Shown: positions 27,609-36,379 of the stretch, piece after piece | Layout of the letters: each line of letters starts with the position of its first letter | Numbering within the stretch: the stretch's first letter is position 1 | NCBI RefSeq assembly: GCF_036227265.1 | Contig: NZ_CP109446.1 | Span: 3,419,001-3,483,000, forward strand | From: Streptomyces sp. NBC_01476 | Lineage (GTDB): Bacteria; Actinomycetota; Actinomycetes; Streptomycetales; Streptomycetaceae | Reading direction: 5' to 3' | DNA: 64,000 nucleotides | Translations under genes and position numbers: made by a program | The notes under the pieces: generated by a model | Told to the model about the DNA's origin: nothing | Databases searched by the model: none | The model's input: only the letters and a program-made list of their open reading frames with translations

Positions 27609-27782
27609 ATGGCGCACGACGGCACAGTGGCGACGGCACGGCGATTACCTGCCCTGTCCAAGCACCGGACCGGACGGTTCACGACTCCGGGCGGGGCGCC
27701 CCCGGGAGCGCGGCACCGCGGACGGCGGCTAACGGCACGGGCGACCGCCGGCGTGACCGCACCGGCCGTGGTGTCCGGCTGA
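27609..27782 (+). CDS. Possible 57-codon leader ORF coupled to the Crp/Fnr gene
   Basis: ATG 27609 follows GGGGGAAGAGG by six bases, the best ribosome site in this region. The basic, Ala/Thr-rich product has no recognised domain. Its TGA (27780-27782) ends two bases before ATG 27785 of the Crp/Fnr gene, which has no ribosome site of its own. That fits translational coupling. Whether the peptide itself matters is unknown. Confidence 0.4.
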   Translation: MAHDGTVATARRLPALSKHRTGRFTTPGGAPPGARHRGRRLTARATAGVTAPAVVSG

Positions 27783-27784
27783 CG

Positions 27785-28588
27785 ATGGCACCTTACGAGG
27801 AGCGGCCGCCGCAGGACGGACGGCGGGCCGCGGACGAGACCTTCTGGTCCCTCCTGGACGACACGGCCCGCGACCGTCTCACCAAGGCGGGCCACGTGCA
27901 CACGTACCCGGTCAGGACGCATCTGCTGAGGCAGGATGAACTCTCCGACCACGTCCTCGTCCTGCGCAGCGGCTGCGTGAAGGTGTACGCCGAGACGAGC
28001 ACCGGCTACCAGGTGGTCCTGGCCCTGCGCAACGGCGGCGACCTGCTCGGCGAGCAGGCCGGCCTGGACCGGCAGCCGCGCTCGGCGTCGGTCTACGCGC
28101 TGATGGCGGTCGAGGCGCTGGTCGTCCCCGCGAGCCGGTTCGGTGTCCTTCTGCGGTCGCTGCCGGCGGTGGCGCACGCGGTGCAGCAGGTGCTGTCGCG
28201 GCGACTGCGCGAGGCCGACCAGCACCGGGCCGCGATCGGCTCGGTGCCGGTCGAGGCGCGGCTGGCTGCCCTGGTGCTCGATCTCGGCGAGCGGTACGGC
28301 AGGCGGACCGCCGACGGCGCGGTGCGGATCGACCTGCCGCTTTCCCAGGACGACCTGGCCGGACTTGTGGTCAGTTCCCGGCGGACAATCAGCCGGATCC
28401 TGGAGGAGTGGCGCCGCGAGAAGCTGCTGACCACCGGCCGCCAGGCGCTGGAACTGGCCGGGCTGCACGCGCTGCGCCACCGCGCCGAGGCCTCCGGCCA
28501 GGAAACCCGCCCGGCTGAGGGCGGCCTTCCCGGCCGGCTGCCCGGCCGGAACGGCCTCCGGGCACCGCACACCACGCCCCGGGGCTGA
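27785..28588 (+). CDS. Crp/Fnr-family transcriptional regulator
   Basis: A 267-aa regulator. The N-terminal cyclic-nucleotide-binding beta-barrel is visible (HVHTYPVRTHLLRQDELSD ... GCVKVYAE ... GGDLLGEQAGL), then the dimerisation helix and a C-terminal winged helix-turn-helix (LSQDDLAGLVVSSRRTISRILEEWRREKLL). There is no cysteine cluster for an Fe-S centre, so it is Crp-like rather than a classical Fnr. The cNMP-contacting residues are not fully conserved, so the ligand is uncertain. Translation probably depends on the short ORF just upstream. Confidence 0.9.
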   Translation: MAPYEERPPQDGRRAADETFWSLLDDTARDRLTKAGHVHTYPVRTHLLRQDELSDHVLVLRSGCVKVYAETSTGYQVVLALRNGGDLLGEQAGLDRQPRSASVYALMAVEALVVPASRFGVLLRSLPAVAHAVQQVLSRRLREADQHRAAIGSVPVEARLAALVLDLGERYGRRTADGAVRIDLPLSQDDLAGLVVSSRRTISRILEEWRREKLLTTGRQALELAGLHALRHRAEASGQETRPAEGGLPGRLPGRNGLRAPHTTPRG

Positions 28589-28693
28589 CCCCGACCGCCG
28601 CCTCCCCGGGGAACCCGCGCACCGCCCCGGTGGGCCCCGGCCACCGCGCCGCGCGGGAAGACCCAGGCGGCGCGAACGGGCGGCCCCGGTGCC

Positions 28694-30376
28694 TCAGACG
28701 TCGTCCCAGGAGTAGTGAGTCAGCCCGTACTGGCCGGCGATGGCGTCCCACTCCTCGACGAACGTCTTCTTCGCCGCTGTGGCCCGGCCGCTCGCCTCGG
28801 CCGCGTCCCGGAACTCCGGCGCGTCCCCCGTACTGTCGGGTGAGCAGTCCCCCGCACTCAGGCTCTCGGCCCACTGCTCGTAGGCGTCGTCGGCCTCCGC
28901 CGACGCGGACCAGGCCGCCCGCAGATCGGCGACAGCCTGGTCCCCGCCGGTGACCGCGCTCAGGTCCAGCGCGTCCAGCCGGTCCACCAGGTCGCGGCGG
29001 GCGGTCGCGGCCCGGGAGAAGACACCGGCGTCGTCGATCAGGGCGTCGCAGTGCTGGACGGATACGACCGCGTCGCCCACTCCGCTGCGGGTGCCCGCGT
29101 TCTCCTGCAGCAGCGCGTCGACCGCGGCGGCCTGGTCCTGCCCCGCCTCGTCGGTGCCCTCCGCAGGTGTCTCCCCCTCATCGTTGGATCCGTCCGATCC
29201 GTCGGTCCCGCCGGAGACCGCTTCGCTGCGCGAGGCCGGCGCGTCGGAGCCCGAGCCGGAGCCGAGGTGCACCCCGAAGCCGACGAAGAACAGTACGAGC
29301 AGTACCAGGACGGCGATTCCGGCCCCCTTGGCGCGCGACGTCGACGCCGCCGCCTGGGGCACCGGCCGCTGCCCCGGCCAGGAGGGTGCCGCGGCCGGCG
29401 GCATCTGCCGCACTCCCGGCAGCGGAGAGGTCTGCGTCGGGTACTGCGCCTGTGCGGCCGGCGGCGGCTGCGCGACGGCTGTGGGAGCGGGTCCGGGTGC
29501 GGTGCGGGCCGGCCGGTTCCGCTGCGGCTCGGCGATCGCCCGCTCCAGCGCCCCGCCCCAGTCCCGCATGGTGGGCCGTTTCGCCGGGTCCGCCGACAGA
29601 CCCCAGCTGGCGAGTGCCGCCAGTTCATTGGAGATCAGGGCGAGTTGTCCGGTGTCGGTGCCCTCCTGCTCACCGAGGAACAGCCGGATCGCCAGCAGCG
29701 TGAACTTGTACCGATCGCTCTCCGCGGTCGCCTGCCGCTCCCCGTCGGGCACCTTCCAGCCCGCGGTCTCCGCCTGGTCCAGCACACTGCGCCCGCGCAG
29801 CCGCATCGCGTCGCAGTCGATGAAGAAGCAGGCCGGCCGAGGCGCGAGGGTGAACAGCAGATTGTTGGCGGACAGATCACCGACCGCCACGTCCAGTGCG
29901 TGCAGCCGGTCGAGCAGGTCCGCCAGGTCCTTGAGCAGCAGCAGACGCTGCCGGTCGCTGATCGTGATGCCGATCCGCTGGATGTACTGCTGCTCGTTGA
30001 GCAGGAACTGGAAACCGGCGATGCGCCGTTCGCCCGGCGCGATGGCCAGTTCCATCATGAACTCGTCCGGTACCTGGCGCATCAGGAATCCGCGCGGCTG
30101 TCCCGACTCGTCGACGATCGCCGCCGGCCACGCGCTGCGCTCGGCCAGCCATCGCCCCACGGGCGGGTCGAGCGACGGGATGAAGGCGACCATCGCCTCC
30201 AGCGCCGCGAAGTCCGCTTCCCGCAGTGAGGCGGGCGAGTACTCCTTGTAGGCGATCGGCCATTCCTTGTTGATCCTGCGCTCCTTGATCGCCCACACCT
30301 CGCCCTGACCGCCCTTGCCGAGGTGCCGCTCCTTGACGAAGGAGTGCAGGTCGACATGGGGTGTACGCCCGCTCAC
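28694..30376 (-). CDS. Membrane-anchored protein-kinase-like protein (last gene of the six-gene operon)
   Basis: A 560-aa protein from GTG 30376, which overlaps the phosphatase stop (GTGA). The kinase domain occupies residues about 10-285: glycine loop LGKGGQGEVWAI near 20, Lys in IAYKEY near 44, catalytic VGDLSANNLLF near 165, and IDCDAMRL in place of DFG. A Pro/Ala/Gln linker leads to one membrane helix (about 349-369) and an acidic extracytoplasmic domain with conserved-looking cysteines. The layout resembles Ser/Thr receptor kinases. With the neighbouring PP2C and vWA genes it forms a TerY-type kinase/phosphatase/vWA triad. Substrates are unknown. Confidence 0.8.
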   Translation of the reverse strand: MSGRTPHVDLHSFVKERHLGKGGQGEVWAIKERRINKEWPIAYKEYSPASLREADFAALEAMVAFIPSLDPPVGRWLAERSAWPAAIVDESGQPRGFLMRQVPDEFMMELAIAPGERRIAGFQFLLNEQQYIQRIGITISDRQRLLLLKDLADLLDRLHALDVAVGDLSANNLLFTLAPRPACFFIDCDAMRLRGRSVLDQAETAGWKVPDGERQATAESDRYKFTLLAIRLFLGEQEGTDTGQLALISNELAALASWGLSADPAKRPTMRDWGGALERAIAEPQRNRPARTAPGPAPTAVAQPPPAAQAQYPTQTSPLPGVRQMPPAAAPSWPGQRPVPQAAASTSRAKGAGIAVLVLLVLFFVGFGVHLGSGSGSDAPASRSEAVSGGTDGSDGSNDEGETPAEGTDEAGQDQAAAVDALLQENAGTRSGVGDAVVSVQHCDALIDDAGVFSRAATARRDLVDRLDALDLSAVTGGDQAVADLRAAWSASAEADDAYEQWAESLSAGDCSPDSTGDAPEFRDAAEASGRATAAKKTFVEEWDAIAGQYGLTHYSWDDV

Positions 30377-31704
30377 CGCCGTGGCTCCCGCAGCAGGTGC
30401 CGCGGCCACACCGCGAGCAGGGTGCGGTCGTCGTCGAAGGTCTCCCGGGAGAAGTCCAGCAGGTGAGCGAGGCCGCGGGCGGGCACGGGCGTACGCAGGT
30501 GCCGGCGGAACAGTTCTCCCACCGCGCCGGTCCCGTCACCCAGCGCGTCGCCGAATCCGTCCGTACCGACGAGGAGCACCGAGGCGGGCCCGAGCTGCGC
30601 CTGCTGCACCGGGAGCGGGGAGGGCACGCGGGGCAGCGGGGTCACCGCCGAGGAGAGCACGGCGGCTCCGCGGGAGTCCTTCGTCGTCAGCAGGCGCTGA
30701 TAGTGGCCCCGGCTGCCGTCGAGCAACCAGGCTCCCGAGTCGCCCACTTGGACGAGGCTGACCTCCGGCACACCGATCTCGTCCACCCGGACGACGCCTG
30801 CCACCAGAGTTGTCGCGAACTTGCGCTCGGCCTCCTCGCTGTAGGCGCCCTCGGGTTCCCGGCCCGCCGCCGCCCGGGCGACGAGCTGCCACGCGGCCGT
30901 CCGCACCATGTGCGGCCAGTCGACGGCGGGGACCCCGGAATCGAGTTGCTGCAGCAGGTTGCTGACGGCGCCGCGGCATGCGAGCGCCGAGCCGATCGAG
31001 GACTGCTCGGCTCCGGAGACACCGTCGGCCACGGCGAACACGACACTCTGGGTGGGCCCGTGCACCGCGACCGCCACATCGTCCTCGCGCGGCCTGCCTT
31101 CGTAGCGGTGGGCGTAGCCGCGAACGGAGGCCAGCCGCACCGTCAACCGGTCGGTGGACCAGCCGTCATGGACGGTGTCCGGGCGGTACGACGGCGTACC
31201 GGGCGGTCTGGGCTCGAACTCGTACCCGGGTTCGCCCACGGTGACCACCGACCAGTCCCGGGTCGTACGCGGATACGGGTACGCGTACGGCTCCGGCCGC
31301 GACGGACCGGACGGACCCGACGGACCCGACGGACCCGACGGACCCGACGGACCCGACGGACCCGACGGGAGCGTGGCCCGCGGTGCCTCGGTGGCGGGGG
31401 TGGCCGGCGGCTTCGCCGGCCACTCGGGCGGCGGCAGCGGCGCCAAGTACGCGGTGGGCTGCGCGGGCGGCAGCGGCGCGGGGTATGCGGGAGGCGGCTC
31501 GTCCGGTGGCTGGGGCGCGGGGTACGCAGCGGGTTGCCCGGGCGGCGGCAGCGGGGCGGCGGGGTACGCAGGAGGCCGCGCGGCCGACGGCCGGTACACC
31601 GGGACACCAGGCCGTTCGAAGTCCCCGCGCCATCCGTCCGACCGCTCGTACTCGTCGACCCAGGCGTCTTCGCCCGCCGGGTCGGCGGAGTTCGGATGGT
31701 CCAT
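30373..31704 (-). CDS. PP2C-family protein phosphatase with proline-rich and GPS-repeat N-terminus
   Basis: A 443-aa protein. Residues 1-115 are Pro/Ala/Tyr-rich and disordered, followed by about seven collagen-like G-P-S triplets encoded by a 9-bp DNA repeat (about 31300-31370). The catalytic domain (about 165-435) has PP2C metal motifs: REDD, FAVADGVSG, VQVGDSGAWLL, VGTDGFGDAL and DDDRTLLAVW. It should remove phosphate from Ser/Thr residues placed by the adjacent kinase. Its ATG lies one base after the vWA stop, and its stop overlaps the kinase start, so it is translated within the operon. Confidence 0.88.
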   Translation of the reverse strand: MDHPNSADPAGEDAWVDEYERSDGWRGDFERPGVPVYRPSAARPPAYPAAPLPPPGQPAAYPAPQPPDEPPPAYPAPLPPAQPTAYLAPLPPPEWPAKPPATPATEAPRATLPSGPSGPSGPSGPSGPSGPSGPSRPEPYAYPYPRTTRDWSVVTVGEPGYEFEPRPPGTPSYRPDTVHDGWSTDRLTVRLASVRGYAHRYEGRPREDDVAVAVHGPTQSVVFAVADGVSGAEQSSIGSALACRGAVSNLLQQLDSGVPAVDWPHMVRTAAWQLVARAAAGREPEGAYSEEAERKFATTLVAGVVRVDEIGVPEVSLVQVGDSGAWLLDGSRGHYQRLLTTKDSRGAAVLSSAVTPLPRVPSPLPVQQAQLGPASVLLVGTDGFGDALGDGTGAVGELFRRHLRTPVPARGLAHLLDFSRETFDDDRTLLAVWPRHLLREPRR

Positions 31705-31705
31705 G

Positions 31706-32383
31706 TCAGACCTCGTCGATCGCCATGTGGAAGCCTTCGGGCTTCGTGACGATCAGTTCGGCGTTGCCGTTCGCCAGGCTCCGGCCCGACTCCACCATGC
31801 TCTTGGTGAGAGCGAGGAAGAAGGACGAGATGGCCTTGCCGAGGTCGGCGCCCGGCACGGATATCAGGGCGAACTCCTTCTTGGTCGCGACCTCCAGCAT
31901 CATCGCCGGGGCGGCCTGGCCGATCCCGCAGGCGACCACGTTCGGTGCCGCGGGTGTCACCGCCCGGTCGGTCAGCCGCCGGTGCGGGGTCTGCCAGTCC
32001 TCGCCGGAGTTGGGCATGCCGTCGCTGAGGAAGAACACGGCCGGGCGGTGCACCTTGTATCCCTCGGACTTCAGCCGGCCGATGTCGTTCGGCAGCCGGT
32101 CCAGCAGCGCGGTGAACACCGCCGCGTAGCTGGTGGTCCCCCGGGTGGCCAGCTCCGGGAGCTGGTTCTCCCGGCGCAGGTCGGCCAGTTCCACCCGGGT
32201 CACGACGTCGTCGGAGAAGCCCAGCACGGTGAAGCGCACCTTGGCGGCGGCCATCGGTTCGCCCAGCAGGGTGCCGTGCAGCGACTGGAGACCCTGGTTG
32301 AGTTCGCCGAGGTGTTTCGTCATCGATCCGGACTCGTCGGCGAGTACGTAGACGGGCAGCAGAGAGCCGCGGTTTTCGGACAC
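31706..32383 (-). CDS. TerY-like vWA domain protein
   Basis: A 225-aa protein from GTG 32383 with AAAGGATC upstream, consisting almost wholly of one von Willebrand A domain. The MIDAS motif DESGSM lies at about residues 16-21, with the later Thr in RGTTSY and the Asp in FFLSDGMPNSG. In ter-type stress systems such vWA proteins bind metal and act as adaptors for a kinase and PP2C pair. The same three genes are adjacent here. It has no signal peptide and is probably cytoplasmic. It is followed after one base by the phosphatase gene. Confidence 0.88.
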   Translation of the reverse strand: MSENRGSLLPVYVLADESGSMTKHLGELNQGLQSLHGTLLGEPMAAAKVRFTVLGFSDDVVTRVELADLRRENQLPELATRGTTSYAAVFTALLDRLPNDIGRLKSEGYKVHRPAVFFLSDGMPNSGEDWQTPHRRLTDRAVTPAAPNVVACGIGQAAPAMMLEVATKKEFALISVPGADLGKAISSFFLALTKSMVESGRSLANGNAELIVTKPEGFHMAIDEV

Positions 32384-32462
32384 TGCGGTGATCCTTTGTC
32401 TGTGGTGTCTGTCGTATCTGCGGAAGGTGCTCGGTCTTGCGGTCGGTCCGGGCTGCTGCGGT

Positions 32463-34151
32463 TCACTCCGCGGCGGTCGCGGGCAGCAGCCCCTTCGGGC
32501 ACTCGACGACCAGGTCCGGGTGCCCGGCGAGGACGCTGCGGCCCAGATGCAGCAGCGTGTTCTGGATGAGGACCGAGACCAGGGCCACCTGGTCCGCGGC
32601 GGGCACCGCCGGGTCGGTGACGAAGGCGAGCTCCGGGCTTGAGGCGGTCCGCAGCACGCCGCGGGCCTCGGCCGTACCCAGGCCGCAGGCCACCACGTTG
32701 GGCGCGTACCGGTGCGCCACGAGAGCCTGCCGGGCCTCTGGCCACCGCGTGCTGTCCTGCGGCGGGGCGGTGGTCACCAGGAACACCACCGGCCGGTTCA
32801 CCCGGCCGCCGCCCTGCTTGAGCCGGTCGACGTCGCCCGGCAGTACGTCGAGGAGCCCGTCGAAGGCAGCGGCGAGGTGGAGTCCGCCGCCGGCCGACAG
32901 GTGCGGCACATCGGTGCCCCAGCCGATCTGGGTCAACGGCAGCCGCATGTCCGGGTGTTCGGCAAATCCGAGCACGGACAGCCGCAGCGCCGCGGACACG
33001 TCGGGGCTCTGGGTCAGCGCGGTGTGCAGGGAGCGCAGCGCGTCGTTGAGCCCTGCGGTGAACGGGGCGGCCGACTGCGAGGAGTCCAGCACCACGTAGA
33101 CCGGTGTCGTCGCCCCGGCGGCCGGCGGCGCGCTCTGCGCCGGGCCCGCAGCCACGCCGCCCCACATCACCGGCGCGGTCGGCCCCGGTCCCGTCGGCGC
33201 ACCCTGGGGGAGACCGGCCGGCGGCCCGTAAGCCGGGACCGCGCCCAGCGCCTGGCCGCCGAACCCCGACATCAGGTCCGGGGCGCGGAAGAAGTCCTTC
33301 TCGACCAGGAACTTGAACATCTGGTCGTTGCGCTCGGTCCCCAGCTCCCAGCGTGCGGCCTGGGTGGACTCCCACTCCAGCCGCAGCTGCAGCGCCCGCT
33401 CGGTGTCCTCGGGATGCTTGACCAGGTGCTGCCGGATCAGCCCTTCGATGTCCCAGCTCATCCCAGCCAGTGCCGCTCCACGCCGCTTCTCGCGTTCCAG
33501 TTCGCCGGTGAGCCTGAGGTCTTCGACGGCCTCGTCCGACGAGACTTCCGCCACTCGCTTCTCATGGGCCCGCTGCCCCAGGGCCCGGTCCCGGCGTGCC
33601 CGGGCCAGCGCCTTGATGTACTGCCTGGCGTCCTCGTCCGGCTCGATGTGCACCCGGCACAGGTAGATGGTCAGGCCTTCGGGGAGCTGCACCGGCTGCT
33701 GGAACGCCTTGTTGACCTCCTCCTCCGCCCGGTCCGCCTCGTCGATCGCGAAGCGGCGCGCGGTGGTGCGGATCAGGTGGATGACGTGCCCGTAGATGAT
33801 GGGGAGCGCGTCGGGGATGCTGCGGCGCACCACCTGTTCCGGGTCGTGGACGCGGAAGCCGATGTCCACGGTGGCCTCGAAGCGGTGCGCCTGGTCGCTG
33901 CACGGCAGCGGGGTGCTGCGCACCGCCGCCTGGCGCCGGTGGTCGCCCACGTCGACCGCGAGCCGCGTACCGGCCTTGCCGAGCACTTTCGCCCAGAACG
34001 ACGGAGTGGCGCCGGTGCCGACGGTGAGCCTGCCGTCGGCGGCTATGTGGACGATCGCCACGTTGCGGTGCCGGTCCCACCATTCCTTGTGCTGGTCGTT
34101 CGGCACCGAGTCCACGCTGGTGATCAGTGGCAGCGTCGGCGTCATGGTCAT
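32463..34151 (-). CDS. SPFH/band-7-like and vWA fusion protein
   Basis: A 562-aa protein from ATG 34151, which overlaps the NTPase stop (ATGA); a second ATG at 34145 is possible. Residues about 1-260 resemble an SPFH/band-7 fold (HRFEATVDIGFRVHDPEQVVR, then a long charged helix with DRALGQRAHEKRVAEVSSDEA), but with no N-terminal membrane anchor. A Gly/Pro linker leads to a C-terminal vWA domain (about 355-550) with DSSQS in the MIDAS position. The vWA part parallels the adjacent TerY-like protein (VLGFAEHPDMRL against VLGFSDDVVTRV), which suggests duplication. It is probably a scaffold. The SPFH call is tentative. Confidence 0.7.
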   Translation of the reverse strand: MTMTPTLPLITSVDSVPNDQHKEWWDRHRNVAIVHIAADGRLTVGTGATPSFWAKVLGKAGTRLAVDVGDHRRQAAVRSTPLPCSDQAHRFEATVDIGFRVHDPEQVVRRSIPDALPIIYGHVIHLIRTTARRFAIDEADRAEEEVNKAFQQPVQLPEGLTIYLCRVHIEPDEDARQYIKALARARRDRALGQRAHEKRVAEVSSDEAVEDLRLTGELEREKRRGAALAGMSWDIEGLIRQHLVKHPEDTERALQLRLEWESTQAARWELGTERNDQMFKFLVEKDFFRAPDLMSGFGGQALGAVPAYGPPAGLPQGAPTGPGPTAPVMWGGVAAGPAQSAPPAAGATTPVYVVLDSSQSAAPFTAGLNDALRSLHTALTQSPDVSAALRLSVLGFAEHPDMRLPLTQIGWGTDVPHLSAGGGLHLAAAFDGLLDVLPGDVDRLKQGGGRVNRPVVFLVTTAPPQDSTRWPEARQALVAHRYAPNVVACGLGTAEARGVLRTASSPELAFVTDPAVPAADQVALVSVLIQNTLLHLGRSVLAGHPDLVVECPKGLLPATAAE

Positions 34152-36379
34152 TCCTTCTCTCGGTCGAGCAGTCTGTTCACGGCCCACGCGGTGAGCGGCA
34201 GCGGGGCGAGTTCGTCCCGGTCGGTCCACTCCGCGGCGTACCGGCGGATGATGTGGCCGGAGCGGGCGTCGCCGTACGCGATGGCGGCCACCATGTTCCG
34301 GAAGGTCTCCCGCAGCCGGCTGTCCGCCTCGGCGAGGGCCGCCCAGGTCCGCAGAACCTGCTGTGCCTGCCGGTGGAAGAAGGGCTCCCCGAGTGCCTCG
34401 CGCCACAGCACCACCAGCGGTTCGCGCACCTCGGCCCGGACCTCGCTCAGGAAGAGCAGCGCCGGCCACCCGTCGCGGCCGTCGAACTCCCCCTGCGTGC
34501 CGTCGACGACCAGTGCGGTCGCCACGATCAGGAAGGCCAGCAGGCAGGTCCGCCGGGTCTGCGCCGACAGCAGCCCCGACCGCAGCGCCCCGAGCACCAG
34601 CGGGGCCAGCGCGTAGTCGTCGGCGAGCAGATCGGTGTAGCCGTTGCCGACGGCCACCGCGACCTTGGCGTTGTCCACCGCCGACAGCCGTGCCAGCCGT
34701 GCGATGCTCTGCCGCGGGTCGGCGGACGGCGACGTGAGCCCGTACACCCGGGCGGCGGTGGCCTGGCCGAGCGGCCGGCTCCGGTCGGCGAACCATTCGG
34801 CGGCCAGCGCCTCGATCTGCGGGCGCAGTCCGGGGTCGCGGCTGCCGGTCGCCAGGGCGTATCCGACCGCCTCGCGGAAGCGGTGGTCCCGGTGGAAGGC
34901 CCAGCCCGCCAGCGTCCGGCGGCTCAGGTACGGGAACGCGGCCGGCAGCAGCCCGCCGAGGGCCACCGCCGCGTAGACCCGCACCTCGTCCGAGTCCGTG
35001 ACCAGTTCGCCCAGCCAGCCGAGCAGCAGATCCTGGATCGGGTACTCGGACCACGCATGCGCGATCACCTGCCGCGGGTAGTCCGGGTCCTGGTACTCCA
35101 GGCAGCCGCTCGCGCCGGGCGCGTCCACCCGACGGGCCCGCAGCCGTGCCAGCAGCTTCCGCAGCGGCATCGCCAGCGGGTCACGGGCGGGCAGTGGTGC
35201 GTAACGGGCGGTGGATTCCCGCGGTCCGGCCGGGGCACGGGCCTCGTCGAGCCTGCGCGCGAGGCGCCGCGCGGCCTCGGCGATGTCCTCCTGGGGCAGG
35301 CCGTTGAGCACCGCGAGTGCCAGCGAGAAGCAGCGGACGAAGGGCTCGGTCAGGCTGTCGGCCCAGATCTCGAAGGTCTCCACGCCCTTGCGCGCCATCC
35401 GGGCACGGACCCGCTCCAGGTCGGGTTCGCCGGACCGGAACTCCTCGTGCAGCGCGGTGGCGAGGTCCGCGGCGCTCCTGCAGGCCGCGTGGGCACCCAA
35501 CTGCTCGGTGAGCAGCGCCTCCACGTCGCTGTCGGCGAGCAGCCGCTCCGCCTCCGGCACCCCGAACCGCCAGCGCAGATAGCGCCGTACGATGCCGCGG
35601 AGCACCGGCGGACCGGTCAGGTCCACCACTCCGGAGAGCAGATCGCTGTCGGCGACGTCGGTGTCGGCGACCGTGACCACCATGACGGCGCCGGCGGCCA
35701 GCAGGGCGGTCTGCAGGCGGTCGTAGATCTCACCCCGCAGGTTCGCCGCGTCGGCCGGCCGGTCCAGCAGGAAGCCGGCGCCGGATTCGATCCCCATGCC
35801 GGAACCGTCGCCGGCCGGGGAGTCCAGCCGGTCGGCGAGAGACGCGAAGTCCACCCCGCTGTCGAGGTGGTAGACCGGCCCCCGGCACGGCAGGAGCAGC
35901 CGCACGGCGGTAGCCGTCTTGCCGAGGCCGTCAGCTCCGCGCAGGACCGCGATGCCCTGCTTGGCCAGCTCCGCCCGGGCCTCGTCGTACCCCGGTGCCT
36001 CCTCGTACGCGTTCTGGACGCGCTCGCGGAGTACCGGGGAAAGCGGCCGTAGCCGTTCCCGTGCGCCGCCGAGCAGGAAGACGTACTTGTCGCGGCCCAC
36101 CACGTCGCCGTCCACATTGGCGTACGCGTTGCGCAGGTGGCCGTGGCGCTGGGAGCCCGCGCCGAGGCGGCCGGTGGAGGCGTCGTCTTCCGCGCCGGTC
36201 CCGTCGTCGCCGTGCGCGGCGGGGTCGGGACCGGACGCGCTCTCCTGGCTGTCACCGGCAGGCGCGGCATCGGCACCGGCGGACGGGTCCACGGCCGGTG
36301 CCGGTCCGGGAGCGCCCCCCACCGCTCCCGGACCGGCGGCATTTCCCCCCGGGCCCCCCGTCGGTATGGTCTGCGTCAC
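34148..36379 (-). CDS. Putative STAND-like P-loop NTPase with GDVVGRDK motif
   Basis: A 743-aa protein. Residues 1-80 are a Gly/Pro/Ala-rich disordered tail ending in GDVVGRDK at 91-98. A P-loop GADGLGKTA lies near 145 and a hydrophobic strand with acidic end (VMVVTVADTD) near 230. The rest is helical, with regular hydrophobic helices suggestive of a winged-helix and repeat-type sensor as in STAND/NACHT ATPases. The same GDVVGRDK sequence ends the upstream cyclase-like protein, so the two may bind through it. ATG 36379 overlaps the cyclase stop, and its own stop overlaps the next start. Family assignment is from motif pattern only. Confidence 0.65.
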   Translation of the reverse strand: MTQTIPTGGPGGNAAGPGAVGGAPGPAPAVDPSAGADAAPAGDSQESASGPDPAAHGDDGTGAEDDASTGRLGAGSQRHGHLRNAYANVDGDVVGRDKYVFLLGGARERLRPLSPVLRERVQNAYEEAPGYDEARAELAKQGIAVLRGADGLGKTATAVRLLLPCRGPVYHLDSGVDFASLADRLDSPAGDGSGMGIESGAGFLLDRPADAANLRGEIYDRLQTALLAAGAVMVVTVADTDVADSDLLSGVVDLTGPPVLRGIVRRYLRWRFGVPEAERLLADSDVEALLTEQLGAHAACRSAADLATALHEEFRSGEPDLERVRARMARKGVETFEIWADSLTEPFVRCFSLALAVLNGLPQEDIAEAARRLARRLDEARAPAGPRESTARYAPLPARDPLAMPLRKLLARLRARRVDAPGASGCLEYQDPDYPRQVIAHAWSEYPIQDLLLGWLGELVTDSDEVRVYAAVALGGLLPAAFPYLSRRTLAGWAFHRDHRFREAVGYALATGSRDPGLRPQIEALAAEWFADRSRPLGQATAARVYGLTSPSADPRQSIARLARLSAVDNAKVAVAVGNGYTDLLADDYALAPLVLGALRSGLLSAQTRRTCLLAFLIVATALVVDGTQGEFDGRDGWPALLFLSEVRAEVREPLVVLWREALGEPFFHRQAQQVLRTWAALAEADSRLRETFRNMVAAIAYGDARSGHIIRRYAAEWTDRDELAPLPLTAWAVNRLLDREKE

